The notes under the pieces were generated by a model. That model was not told the origin of the DNA and did not search any database. It saw only the letters and a list, made by a program, of their open reading frames with translations. 17,919 nucleotides of DNA, taken from NCBI GenBank assembly GCA_007127695.1, contig SKYW01000095.1, positions 1-17,919 on the forward strand. Direction: 5' to 3'. This DNA is from Balneolales bacterium (GTDB taxonomy: Bacteria > Bacteroidota > Rhodothermia > Balneolales > Natronogracilivirgulaceae). The position numbers and the translations under genes are program-made. This document shows positions 7,603 to 15,323 of this stretch, piece after piece (positions within the stretch are counted from its first letter, which is position 1; each line of letters opens with the position of its first letter).

Positions 7603-9234
7603 TTAATTTGTGACCAGGGGCCAGTAGAAGACGGCGTACGCAAGAATGAGCATGACTCCGACCGTGCCGATGATCACGCCGATCCTGGCCATATCCTTGG
7701 TGCGTATGATGCCGGTGGACATGGCAATGGCGTTGGGCGGGGTGGATATCGGAAGTGCCATGGCAAGGCTGCAGGCGACGGCAATCACGATACCGGTGAC
7801 AAGAAGGTTGAAGCTGTCGCCCATCACGCCGGAAGTATGCAGGCTGATGACAAGCGGCATCATCAGGGTGGCCGTTACGGTATTGGAGAGGAAATTGGAC
7901 ATGGCCACAGCAACCAGGGCGAAGACCAGGATGAGAGTGATATACCCCATGGCTCCCCAATCGAACCCGGAGATCATCCAGACGGCCAGGCCGGTCTTGT
8001 CCATGCCAATGCCCAGGGAAATACCGCCAGCCATGAGCCAGAGTACATCCCACGGCAGGTTCCGGATATCATTTTTATTGAGGATGCTTCCGGTCACCAG
8101 CGCCGCCACCGGGAGGAAGGCGACCATGCTGCTGGGTATGCCATGCTGGTTTTCGGTGATCCAGAGCAGGACCGTCGCTGCAAAAATCACATACAGGCCG
8201 ATCGCCTTGGGTTTGGTGTTCAGCTTGCCCTTGATATCCAGTTTGAACCGGTCGACACTTGGCGGGAAAAGGACAAGAAGCAGCCACCAGGCAAAAAGGA
8301 GCATGATGATGACCAGAGGCGCGGCCACGATGATCCAGTCCGTGAAGGAGATGGATTTTCCGTAGTCGGTGAGTGCCGCGATCACGATGGCGTTGGGCGG
8401 AGTGCCGATAGGCGTGGTGATGCCGCCGATGTTGGCGGCAATGGGGACGGAGAGCGCCAGGCCGAACTTGAACCGGTCCCCGGGTTCCAGCTGGGCAATG
8501 ATCGGCAGGATAACTGTAACCATCATGGCGGCCGTGGCGGTGTTGCTCATGAACGCGGAGAGAGCCGCTGTGACAAGCATCAGCCCGAGGATGATGAAAC
8601 GGGGTTTGGAGCCGAACGGCGACAGCAGGTACCGGGTCAGGTTCTTGTCCAGATTGTATTTGACCGATGCTCCCGCCAGCATGAATCCACCCAGGAAGAG
8701 GATGATGATCGGGTTGGCCAGAGTGCCCAGATAGTCGGTATAGCTGTTGGGCTGGTAGTTGACAAGGCGATGTCCCGTGTCGGTCACGATCGGCTGATCG
8801 GCCGACAGTTCCTCGCTGTGCACAATGACATGCCTTCCATTGCGCTCGACCACATCCACCCGGACCGGTTCCGTTTTCCCCGGCTCTGTTACCACGAGTA
8901 CGGTGTTATCATCCTTCAGGGCATTTGTCGGTATCTGCCACGTGTTTTCCTGCAGTTCCACGGGTTCGCCGGATGGCAGCTCGGCATCCATGTACATGGG
9001 ACCCTGGGCACTCAGCAGAAGGATCTGCAGGAATATGACCAGCATGGATGTGGCGTAGATGGGTATGGGTTCGAACATCCAGAAGATCGCTGCCATGAGA
9101 AAGATCCCGAGCCCGATCTGGCCTGCAAAGGAGAGCGTGCCAAGCGGAAGCAGGAATGGCAGGATCAGCCCGAAGATGCCCAGGAACAGTCCTGTGATCT
9201 GAACGGTTGTTAGACCGGATGAGCCCGATTTCAT
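7603..9234 (-). CDS. DASS/SLC13-family anion:sodium symporter with extracytoplasmic insert
   Basis: Inner-membrane carrier of 543 residues of the divalent anion:Na+ symporter family (dicarboxylates such as succinate, malate and fumarate, or sulfate). Both halves of the inverted repeat carry the family signatures: SNT at 230-232 (FMSNTATAAMM) with TPP at 278-280 (IGTPPNAI), and SNT at 450-452 (LSNTVTATLMM) with TPP at 498-500 (STPPNAIAM). These form the Na+ and carboxylate sites. Many hydrophobic segments span the protein. Residues about 78-172, between early membrane segments, form an unusually long hydrophilic, beta-rich stretch (VLVVTEP, VRVDVVERNGRHVIV) that I would not expect in a compact member. 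Substrate cannot be read from sequence. The neighbouring PEP carboxykinase and PPDK favour C4-dicarboxylates, by inference. It is the first gene of a likely operon with a response regulator and a histidine kinase. Confidence 0.93.
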   Translation of the reverse strand: MKSGSSGLTTVQITGLFLGIFGLILPFLLPLGTLSFAGQIGLGIFLMAAIFWMFEPIPIYATSMLVIFLQILLLSAQGPMYMDAELPSGEPVELQENTWQIPTNALKDDNTVLVVTEPGKTEPVRVDVVERNGRHVIVHSEELSADQPIVTDTGHRLVNYQPNSYTDYLGTLANPIIILFLGGFMLAGASVKYNLDKNLTRYLLSPFGSKPRFIILGLMLVTAALSAFMSNTATAAMMVTVILPIIAQLEPGDRFKFGLALSVPIAANIGGITTPIGTPPNAIVIAALTDYGKSISFTDWIIVAAPLVIIMLLFAWWLLLVLFPPSVDRFKLDIKGKLNTKPKAIGLYVIFAATVLLWITENQHGIPSSMVAFLPVAALVTGSILNKNDIRNLPWDVLWLMAGGISLGIGMDKTGLAVWMISGFDWGAMGYITLILVFALVAVAMSNFLSNTVTATLMMPLVISLHTSGVMGDSFNLLVTGIVIAVACSLAMALPISTPPNAIAMSTGIIRTKDMARIGVIIGTVGVMLILAYAVFYWPLVTN

Positions 9235-9649
9235 ATTGCTTAACTTGTTAAAAATACGTGTTTTTGACGTTACCGTAATAGTACGCTATCTATTTGAATG
9301 AATTATGAAGTGTTCCGGTGCGGGACGCAGTCTGTCCCCCGCGCGCAAGTGCAATCCGTGCTGCTCCGGTGCTGCAGCATCCATGCCCGATAACACCCGT
9401 ATGTATTTTTTTAGAATTTTTCATGAATTGGTGGTACATTTACGAAGCAAAATGCCAAGATATATCCAATGGATATTATAGAAGGTATTTCCTGCAGGAC
9501 AGCATCCAGCCGGACCTCAGTAAACTATTGTGAGCGGCGGCAACGCTTGTCCCGAAGGTCCGGAAAGGCCATGGATACTATTATTCTATATGGACTTATC
9601 CTCAAGGCTATACCAATTTGGAAGTTACTAACTACAATCGGGTAATACT
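9235..9649. promoter_or_regulatory. 415-bp divergent regulatory region between the DASS operon and ppdK
   Basis: No supportable gene is present. A 71-codon frame at 9318-9533 has no family signature or ribosome-binding site. Next to the DASS start is TTAACTTGTTAA (9240-9251), an operator-like palindrome. On the plus strand TTGACG (9264-9269), a 17-bp spacer and TATCTA (9287-9292) resemble a sigma-70 promoter, which would give ppdK an untranslated leader of roughly 350 nt. A GC-rich hairpin-like segment (about 9319-9345, GCGGGAC pairing with GTCCCCCGC) lies in that leader. A second AT-rich -10-like TATTAT is at 9579-9584 but lacks a -35 box. Confidence 0.4.
9264..9292 (+). promoter_or_regulatory. 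Candidate sigma-70-type promoter towards ppdK
   Basis: TTGACG and TATCTA are separated by exactly 17 bp. Position and spacing are good and the -10 box is imperfect (the invariant A and final T pattern is only partly kept). Bacteroidota often use a different consensus (TAnnTTTG), which is not cleanly present here, so this is a weak call. Confidence 0.3.
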
Positions 9650-12298
9650 ATGATGAACAAGGTGAAATATGTATATGTTTTTGGTGGTGGTAAAGCAGAC
9701 GGCGACCGCACCATGAAAGAGCTGCTTGGTGGAAAGGGTGCCAATCTGGCGGAAATGAGCCGTACGGGACTGCCGGTTCCTCCGGGCATGACGGTCACCA
9801 CCGAAGCCTGCGACCATTACTATAAAAACAACGAGCAGTGGCCGGAAGGTCTCGAAGAGCAGCTCAAGGAAGGCGTCGCTTTCCAGGAAGAGCACATGGG
9901 GGCGAAGCTGGGTGATCCCCAAAATCCGCTTCTGCTGTCGGTGCGCTCCGGTGCCGCGGCCTCCATGCCCGGGATGATGGACACTGTCCTGAACCTGGGG
10001 CTTAACGATGACGTGGTTGAAGGACTTGCCGAAAAGACAGGCAACGAGCGTTTTGCATTTGACAGCTACCGGCGCTTTATCGACATGTTCGGTGATGTGG
10101 TTATGGGTGTGTCCCATGAACTGTTTGAAGAGGCCATGGAAAAACTCAAGGAGGAGAAGGGCGTCACCAATGACACCGATCTGTCCGCAGCGGATCTCAG
10201 GGAGCTGGTGGACCGTTTCAAGGCCATTTACCGAAAGAAAACCGGCTTCATGTTCCCGTCGGATCCGATGGAGCAGTTGCGTTATTCCGTCAATGCGGTG
10301 TTTGGATCATGGATGGCCGACCGTGCCGTAAAATACCGCCAGATCAACAAGATCACCGGATTGATCGGAACGGCCGTGAACGTCCAGGCCATGGTCTTCG
10401 GGAATATGGGAGACACCAGCGGGTCGGGCGTCCTTTTCACCCGGAATCCCAGTACCGGTGAGAACAAACTTTATGGCGAATACCTGAAAAACGCACAGGG
10501 TGAAGATGTTGTGGCCGGAATACGCACGCCGAAGGATATTTCCGAGCTGGAAAAGGACATGCCTGAAGTCTATGACAAACTTGTCAAGCATACCCAGAAG
10601 CTCGAGAAAGCATATCAGGATATGCAGGACATCGAGTTCACGATCCAGGAAAAAGAGCTTTTCATCCTCCAGACCCGAAATGGAAAGCGCACCGGTGCCG
10701 CGGCGCTGAAAATTGCCGTTGATTTTGTGGAAGAGGGACTGGTAAACAAGGAAAAAGCCGTCAACCAGCTGGTCTCCACCGGGCAGCTCGACCAGTTGCT
10801 GCATCCCCAATTCGACGAAAAAGCTATCAAGGAAAAAAAGGTTATAGGCAAGGGATTGCCCGCCTCACCCGGCGCCGCCGTAGGTTGTGTCTACTTTACA
10901 CCCCAGGAAGCGGAAGAAGCACATATTGCAGGAGAAAAAGTGATCCTGGCACGGGTAGAGACAAGCCCGGATGACGTTGGCGGCATGCATGTGTCCGAGG
11001 GAATCCTTACATCCCGCGGAGGCATGACCAGCCATGCGGCCGTAGTGGCGCGCGGATGGGGCAAACCCTGTGTAGTCGGATGCGGCGATATTGTGATCAA
11101 CTACAAGACCAAATCGATGACCAATGGTGAGCAGACCATCAAACAGGGCGACTGGGTCTCCATCAACGGAACCACAGGCGAGGTTGTACTGGGGCAGCTG
11201 CCGCTTGAACCGCCTAAAATGAGCGATGACTTCCAGAAGTTCATGGAATGGGTGGATACGTTCCGCACCATGAAAGTGCGCACCAATGCCGACCGCGGTG
11301 AAGATGCCACCAAAGCCAGGGAGTTCGGTGCCGAGGGAATCGGCCTGTGCCGTACCGAGCACATGTTCTTCGAAGGCGAGCGGATCATTGATGTGCGCCG
11401 CATGATCATGAGCGACAAGGAGGTGGACAGGCGCAAGGCCCTCGAAAAACTGCTTCCCTACCAGAAGCAGGATTTCATGGAGATCTACGAGGCGCTTGAC
11501 GGCCTGCCTGTCACCATCCGCCTGCTGGACCCCCCGCTTCATGAGTTCCTCCCGCATGATGAGGATGAGATGAAGACCCTTGCAAAACAGCTTGATATGA
11601 GCTTTGACAAGGTGAAGGGCCGTGTATCCGTCCTTGAGGAAGCCAACCCCATGCTGGGACACCGCGGATGCCGTCTGGGTATCACCTTCCCGGAGATCAC
11701 GGAAATGCAGACCCGTGCCATCATTGAGGCAGCCATAGAGGTGCAGGACAAGGGCATGAAGGTCTTCCCCGAGATCATGGTTCCGCTGATCGGAACCGCC
11801 GAGGAGTTTGAAGATCAGAAAGCGGTGATCAAGACAACGGCCGACAAAGTCCTGGAAGAGACCGGCAAGAAGGTGGAATACCTGATCGGTACCATGATCG
11901 AGGTGCCGAGGGCGGCACTGACAGCCGATGAGATCGCCCCGCTGGCCGACTTCTTCTCATTTGGAACCAACGACCTGACCCAGATGACATTCGGGTTCAG
12001 CCGTGATGATATCGGCAAATTCCTGCCGGAGTATCTCGAGAAGAAGATTCTCATCAATGACCCGTTCCAGACACTGGATCAGAAAGGTGTCGGTAAATTG
12101 GTAGCCGAAGCGGTTACCCTGGGTCAAAAAGTGAAGCCGGATATCAAGCTTGGTATCTGCGGTGAACACGGCGGAGATCCCGAGTCCATCGCTTTCTGTC
12201 ACAAACAAGGCCTGAATTATGTCTCATGCTCGCCATTCCGTGTTCCGATTGCACGGCTGGCAGCGGCACAGTCGGCTATCAGGCAGAAAAGCGAATAG
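9650..12298 (+). CDS. ppdK: Pyruvate, phosphate dikinase
   Basis: PPDK (EC 2.7.9.1) reversibly converts pyruvate + ATP + Pi to PEP + AMP + PPi in the cytoplasm. The 882 residues match bacterial PPDK. The N-terminal ATP-grasp nucleotide domain (about 1-340) contains [29 protein letters not shown] and [14 protein letters not shown]. The swivelling phosphohistidine domain has [23 protein letters not shown] with catalytic His462. The C-terminal PEP/pyruvate barrel (about 520-875) has [42 protein letters not shown] and [11 protein letters not shown] with catalytic Cys837. The downstream [16 protein letters not shown] is the usual C-terminus. PPDK-specific length and motifs exclude PEP synthase and PTS enzyme I. 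The start has two consecutive ATGs (9650, 9653) and no strong Shine-Dalgarno. It is divergent from the DASS operon, monocistronic by its terminator, and pairs metabolically with nearby pckG. Confidence 0.97.
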   Translation: MMNKVKYVYVFGGGKADGDRTMKELLGGKGANLAEMSRTGLPVPPGMTVTTEACDHYYKNNEQWPEGLEEQLKEGVAFQEEHMGAKLGDPQNPLLLSVRSGAAASMPGMMDTVLNLGLNDDVVEGLAEKTGNERFAFDSYRRFIDMFGDVVMGVSHELFEEAMEKLKEEKGVTNDTDLSAADLRELVDRFKAIYRKKTGFMFPSDPMEQLRYSVNAVFGSWMADRAVKYRQINKITGLIGTAVNVQAMVFGNMGDTSGSGVLFTRNPSTGENKLYGEYLKNAQGEDVVAGIRTPKDISELEKDMPEVYDKLVKHTQKLEKAYQDMQDIEFTIQEKELFILQTRNGKRTGAAALKIAVDFVEEGLVNKEKAVNQLVSTGQLDQLLHPQFDEKAIKEKKVIGKGLPASPGAAVGCVYFTPQEAEEAHIAGEKVILARVETSPDDVGGMHVSEGILTSRGGMTSHAAVVARGWGKPCVVGCGDIVINYKTKSMTNGEQTIKQGDWVSINGTTGEVVLGQLPLEPPKMSDDFQKFMEWVDTFRTMKVRTNADRGEDATKAREFGAEGIGLCRTEHMFFEGERIIDVRRMIMSDKEVDRRKALEKLLPYQKQDFMEIYEALDGLPVTIRLLDPPLHEFLPHDEDEMKTLAKQLDMSFDKVKGRVSVLEEANPMLGHRGCRLGITFPEITEMQTRAIIEAAIEVQDKGMKVFPEIMVPLIGTAEEFEDQKAVIKTTADKVLEETGKKVEYLIGTMIEVPRAALTADEIAPLADFFSFGTNDLTQMTFGFSRDDIGKFLPEYLEKKILINDPFQTLDQKGVGKLVAEAVTLGQKVKPDIKLGICGEHGGDPESIAFCHKQGLNYVSCSPFRVPIARLAAAQSAIRQKSE

Positions 12299-12314
12299 AG
12301 CCGGATTGGCAAGA

Positions 12315-12349
12315 TTGCTCCATGCAGGAAGGTATTCCTGCCGGAGCAA
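12315..12349 (+). other. Stem-loop in the ppdK 3' region
   Basis: TTGCTCC (12315-12321) pairs with GGAGCAA (12343-12349), and CAGGAA (12325-12330) pairs with TTCCTG (12335-12340), around a GGTA loop. The only interruption is an ATG/CC internal loop. This 13-bp interrupted stem starts 16 bp after the ppdK stop and just precedes the terminator. It may protect the mRNA 3' end. No T-tract follows it directly. Confidence 0.7.
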
Positions 12350-12355
12350 CCGTAT

Positions 12356-12396
12356 AAAAAAAAGCACCCTTCAGTAATGATGGGTGCTTTTTTTTT
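12356..12396 (+). terminator. Intrinsic terminator of ppdK
   Basis: GCACCC (12364-12369) and GGGTGC (12382-12387) form the GC core of a hairpin with a 12-nt loop. It is followed by nine T and preceded by eight A, which extend the stem by A-U pairs. It ends the ppdK transcript and could also work on the other strand. Confidence 0.9.
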
Positions 12397-12716
12397 GAAA
12401 CGGAAAACAGACAGAAAGAGTAATCAGAAAAAAATACACTTTTATTCTTATAAAAAATCCCATTTATTTTTATGTAATTCTTTAAGCCATTCGGATAAAA
12501 AAAGATATATGTGATTAACTAATAATTAATTAAAGTAGAAATCGCTTTAAATATTAACTGTTTAAATATCAAAAAATCGATGACTTTACTATTTCGTATC
12601 TTTTTTTGAATTATAGAGAGAATTCTTATGTTTATAGTGATGTATCGTATGAAAATTAAAATAAAATTACAATACTGCACAGTTGGCCCACATAAGGGTA
12701 AATAAAGCGTATCGCA

Positions 12717-12742
12717 TTGATATGCAATTGGATACGTATAAT
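12717..12742 (+). promoter_or_regulatory. Candidate promoter for the porin gene
   Basis: A perfect TATAAT is at 12737-12742, about 60 bp before the ATG. TTGATA at 12717-12722 is only 14 bp upstream of it, shorter than usual, and the hexamer at 17-bp spacing (GCATTG) is poor. The short inverted repeat ATTG/CAAT overlaps the spacer and could be an operator. The assignment rests on the -10 box and position. Confidence 0.35.
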
Positions 12743-12790
12743 GTCCACGACTGATAAAAGGACAAAAATTAAAATCAAAAATAAAAAAAC

Positions 12791-12795
12791 AGGAG
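12791..12795 (+). promoter_or_regulatory. Ribosome-binding site that fixes the porin start
   Basis: AGGAG lies 8 bp before the ATG at 12804. That start is followed directly by a typical signal peptide, so it is chosen over the in-phase TTG at 12717 and ATG at 12741. Confidence 0.8.
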
Positions 12796-12803
12796 TATCT
12801 CTT

Positions 12804-14120
12804 ATGAGAATCGCAATACCGTTTTTTTTAATACTCACTTTCATTCTTCTAAACATTTTCCCGGCTCAGGCTGTAACTCCCAATACCAGTCAGCAGAACG
12901 TCGGGTCCTATCTGCTCTCCAATACTTTTGCGCCCAGCGCTTCCCTCAGTAATCTGGGGTATTCCGGTTCGGCTACATCGGCCGGTCACCACGAACCGTC
13001 ATTGCATGTGGGCGGGGCCGTGCGGTACAATCTGCTGCTTACCAACTACGAAAGCGGTACGGATGCGACCAGCGGAGCCTTTACCTTTGATACCTGGCGG
13101 ATCAATGTAGTCTATGACAATCCGGGTGGCATTGGTCTTAATTTTGAATACCGCTTCTACCCGACATTCGGCACTCATTTTATCAAGCAGGGCTGGCTCG
13201 ATTATTCGCTCACTGACCAGACAGAGGTGCAGCTCGGTGTGACCCAGGTGCCTTTTGGAAACCTGCAGTATAACTCCAACAGTTGGTGGTTCAGCCTGGC
13301 ATACTATGTTGGTTTGGAAGACGACCACGACATGGGTATCAAATTTACCCACACAGCGGATAACTTCCAGCTCGACCTCGCCTACTTCTACCAGCCCGAA
13401 CCCGAAGGACCCCCGGCACAATTTGGAACGGGTGGATCCGGACGTTACTCCTATGATGTCATTCCCGGTGATAACGCAAGTCTGTCCGAACGCAATCAGT
13501 TCAACATTCGTGGTGCGTACCTGATGGACAATGGTGAATTCGGTGCTTCGCTGCAATACGGACAGCTTTACAATTCGGCACTGGATCAGTTCGACAGCCG
13601 GTTTGCAGCCGCTGTGCACGGCAGTTTCTCGTTCGGGAATTTTACCGTAATGCCCCAGTTCCTGTACTACTCCATGGATGCCGTGGATGACGGAGGCCGT
13701 GATCTGAGTACGGTCTTCATGGGTGCCTACGGAATCCCCTATGAAGTGTCCACGGAAGCATGGATGGCCACCCTCGGACTGTCCTATTCCATGGATGTGG
13801 AAATCGGTCCTGTCACCAATCTCACCTTCTACAATGACTTCAGCTATATGGAGAACCAGGTTGGAGAAGGCAGTACCTGGAGGGCCACCGGTGGCGGGCT
13901 GACCCTGGATGACAATTTCGAATCCACCATCCAGAACATCACCGGCTTTCTGATTTCGGCCGGACCGGTATTCACCTACGTGGATATCGCACAGGGAATC
14001 AACCAGCCCTGGCTTACGGATAACTTTGGAGTCGGTGTAGGTCCGGGTCACGAGGACCTGGGGCTGGGTGATTCCGAATACAACATCCGCCTTAACATCA
14101 ACATTGGATTCTATTTCTAA
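12804..14120 (+). CDS. Outer-membrane beta-barrel porin-like protein
   Basis: 438 residues. Residues 1-23 form a Sec signal peptide (MRIAIPFFLILTF, then a hydrophobic core ending PAQA) with cleavage expected after Ala23. The mature protein is rich in alternating hydrophobic/polar strands with many aromatic residues (VRYNLLLTNYE, IGLNFEYRFYP, FGASLQYGQLYN, VMPQFLYYSM) and ends NIRLNINIGFYF. The terminal aromatic Phe is typical of barrels inserted by the Bam complex. WLDYSLTDQTEVQLGVTQVPFG resembles the strand-turn-strand pattern of OprP/OprO-like porins, but I cannot assign a named family with certainty. It sits upstream of a betaine ABC importer on the same strand, 151 bp from the binding-protein gene, so a role in passing osmoprotectants across the outer membrane is inferred. 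A structured inverted repeat follows the gene. Other possibilities are a general porin or a structural barrel. Confidence 0.8.
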   Translation: MRIAIPFFLILTFILLNIFPAQAVTPNTSQQNVGSYLLSNTFAPSASLSNLGYSGSATSAGHHEPSLHVGGAVRYNLLLTNYESGTDATSGAFTFDTWRINVVYDNPGGIGLNFEYRFYPTFGTHFIKQGWLDYSLTDQTEVQLGVTQVPFGNLQYNSNSWWFSLAYYVGLEDDHDMGIKFTHTADNFQLDLAYFYQPEPEGPPAQFGTGGSGRYSYDVIPGDNASLSERNQFNIRGAYLMDNGEFGASLQYGQLYNSALDQFDSRFAAAVHGSFSFGNFTVMPQFLYYSMDAVDDGGRDLSTVFMGAYGIPYEVSTEAWMATLGLSYSMDVEIGPVTNLTFYNDFSYMENQVGEGSTWRATGGGLTLDDNFESTIQNITGFLISAGPVFTYVDIAQGINQPWLTDNFGVGVGPGHEDLGLGDSEYNIRLNINIGFYF

Positions 14121-14134
14121 CGTGAAGAAAAATG

Positions 14135-14208
14135 CATGCCGGCCTGTGTGCGACCAGATTGCGTCATAATAAAGATCGCATGAAATAATGGTTGCGCACC
14201 CCGGCATG
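14135..14208 (+). other. Long-range inverted repeat in the porin/binding-protein spacer
   Basis: CATGCCGG (14135-14142) is complementary to CCGGCATG (14201-14208). Inside it, GTGCG (14148-14152) pairs with CGCAC (14195-14199). The enclosed 42-nt region is AT-richer and can form smaller pairings. No T-tract follows, so it looks more like a processing or stabilising mRNA structure than a classic terminator. Its function is inference. Confidence 0.6.
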
Positions 14209-14218
14209 ATGTGCTAAG

Positions 14219-14237
14219 GCAGCTGAAAAGCAGCTGC
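14219..14237 (+). other. Short hairpin in the leader of the betaine-binding protein gene
   Basis: GCAGCTG (14219-14225) and CAGCTGC (14231-14237) form a perfect 7-bp stem around AAAAG, ending 34 bp before the ATG and not followed by T residues. It could influence translation or mRNA stability. Confidence 0.55.
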
Positions 14238-14271
14238 GGATATATTTTGAACGCAAAAAGAGGAAAGTAAT

Positions 14272-15141
14272 ATGCAAACGCGAAACACCACCTCATTACT
14301 CAAAAGCGGCTGGACAGCCATTGCCTTTGCCGTAGTGGCTGTTCTTGGCCTGCAGGCATGTGAAGCCGAGACCGACGAAATCCGGATTGGCTATGTTCTT
14401 TGGGATTCCGAGATCGCATCCACCCATGTGGTTGCAGCCATCATTCAAGATGAGCTGGGACATGATGTCAACCTGACAGCTGTTGATGCCGGACCGATGT
14501 GGACCGGTATGGCACGCGGTAATTTTGATGCCATCGTGGCCGCCTGGCTCCCGGGCACGCACGCGGCCTATCTGGAGCAGACCCAGGATGATATCGTCAA
14601 CCTCGGTCCAAACCTGGAAGGAGCCAAAATCGGCTGGGTAGTCCCCGAATACGTAACGGCCAACAGCATCGAAGAGCTGAATGACTATGTGGATGAATTT
14701 AACGGTCAAATTACCGGTATCGATCCCGGTGCCGGTCTCATGGCGGCCAGCGAAGAGGCCGTAGAGGCTTATGAGCTCGATTACAACCTGGTCTCCGGAT
14801 CCGATGCTGCCATGACGGCTGCACTGGGAAGAGCCATTGACCGCGAAGAGTGGATCATTGTCACAGGGTGGACTCCCCACTGGAAATTTGCCGCTCATGA
14901 TCTGAAGTATCTGGAAGATCCGCGCAATGCCTTCGGTGATGCCGAGCATATTGCCACCATTGTGACTCCGGACCTGGAAGAACGCTATCCGGATGTATTC
15001 CGCTTCCTTGACAATTTCTTCTGGACTCCGGAAGAGATGGGTGAAGTAATGATCTACATCGAGGAAGGAATGGAGCCTATTGATGCGGCCCGTCAGTGGA
15101 TTTCCGAAAATCCGGACCGTCTCAATGAATGGATCAACTGA
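14272..15141 (+). CDS. opuAC: Glycine betaine ABC transporter substrate-binding lipoprotein (OpuAC/ProX-type)
   Basis: 289 residues. The N-terminus has a basic start, a hydrophobic core and a lipobox-like GLQAC, so Cys30 is the expected lipidation site and the protein should be membrane-anchored in the periplasm. The mature part starts EIRIGYVLWDSEIAST and fits the OpuAC-like family that binds glycine betaine, proline betaine and related quaternary ammonium compounds. Candidate aromatic-cage residues are Trp44, Trp77, Trp92, Trp200 and Trp204 (AAWLPGTHAAY, VTGWTPHWKF). GWTPHWKF near the end of the second lobe is especially characteristic. GAGGAAAGTAAT before the ATG is a good Shine-Dalgarno. 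It stands alone between a structured 5' region and a strong terminator, upstream of the ATPase and permease genes of the same importer. The ligand is inferred from family and context, and choline or ectoine are less likely alternatives. Confidence 0.93.
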   Translation: MQTRNTTSLLKSGWTAIAFAVVAVLGLQACEAETDEIRIGYVLWDSEIASTHVVAAIIQDELGHDVNLTAVDAGPMWTGMARGNFDAIVAAWLPGTHAAYLEQTQDDIVNLGPNLEGAKIGWVVPEYVTANSIEELNDYVDEFNGQITGIDPGAGLMAASEEAVEAYELDYNLVSGSDAAMTAALGRAIDREEWIIVTGWTPHWKFAAHDLKYLEDPRNAFGDAEHIATIVTPDLEERYPDVFRFLDNFFWTPEEMGEVMIYIEEGMEPIDAARQWISENPDRLNEWIN

Positions 15142-15162
15142 CCTAATACAATAGCAAACAGT

Positions 15163-15197
15163 ATGGTGCACCCTGAAACGGTGCACCATTTTTTTTT
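15163..15197 (+). terminator. Intrinsic terminator after the betaine-binding protein gene
   Basis: ATGGTGCACC (15163-15172) and GGTGCACCAT (15180-15189) form a perfect 10-bp stem with a 7-nt loop, followed by about eight further T. It lies inside the importer cluster, 21 bp after the binding-protein stop and 127 bp before the ATPase start. It should reduce, or abolish, read-through to the membrane components. Confidence 0.92.
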
Positions 15198-15201
15198 CTC
15201 T

Positions 15202-15289
15202 GCCGGTATGAAGGATACTCCGGCTGTCTGCAGAAGGGCAGAGCCTAAGATCCGGAAAACCTCAGATAAGCAGGCTGCCAGCCTGGCAG
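15202..15289 (+). other. Two stem-loops in the leader of the ATPase gene
   Basis: GCCGGTAT (15202-15209) pairs with ATAC (15215-15218) and CGGC (15221-15224) around GAAGG with a 2-nt bulge. CTGCCA (15275-15280) pairs with TGGCAG (15284-15289) with a tight 3-nt loop. They occupy the stretch between the terminator and the opuAA start. No confident promoter was seen here. Confidence 0.45.
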
Positions 15290-15323
15290 AGTGGCATGAC
15301 AACACGCAATTAAACAGCATGGT

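Larger units (their letters stand above)
12397..12803. other. AT-rich spacer and porin gene leader
   Basis: Much more AT-rich than the flanking genes, with many A and T runs and no supportable gene. The direct repeat TTTAAATAT occurs at 12546-12554 and 12561-12569 (15-bp period). A candidate porin promoter lies at 12717-12742. A frame in phase with the porin gene is open from 12717, but it passes through this promoter-like region and encodes only a Lys/Ile-rich leader, so I treat it as non-coding. The A/T runs could give bent DNA or an UP-element, by inference. Confidence 0.55.

Noticed and set aside
7063..9213. Long plus-strand open frame (716 codons) opposite the DASS and regulator genes
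   Set aside because: It is antisense to two clear genes, its translation is rich in His, Asp, Gly and Arg with no domain, and it arises from their codon bias.
9318..9533. Small plus-strand frame (71 codons) before ppdK
   Set aside because: There is no ribosome-binding site, and it has a Pro/Arg/Cys-rich start and no recognisable domain. Without conservation data it cannot be called a gene.
12717..12803. Upstream extension of the porin gene
   Set aside because: It would bury the signal peptide behind a Lys-rich leader and overlap a TATAAT box. AGGAG at 12791 supports the ATG at 12804.
12999..14207. Minus-strand open frame (402 codons) opposite the porin gene
   Set aside because: The plus-strand gene has a signal peptide, a ribosome-binding site and a beta-barrel pattern. 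The antisense translation shows no family features.
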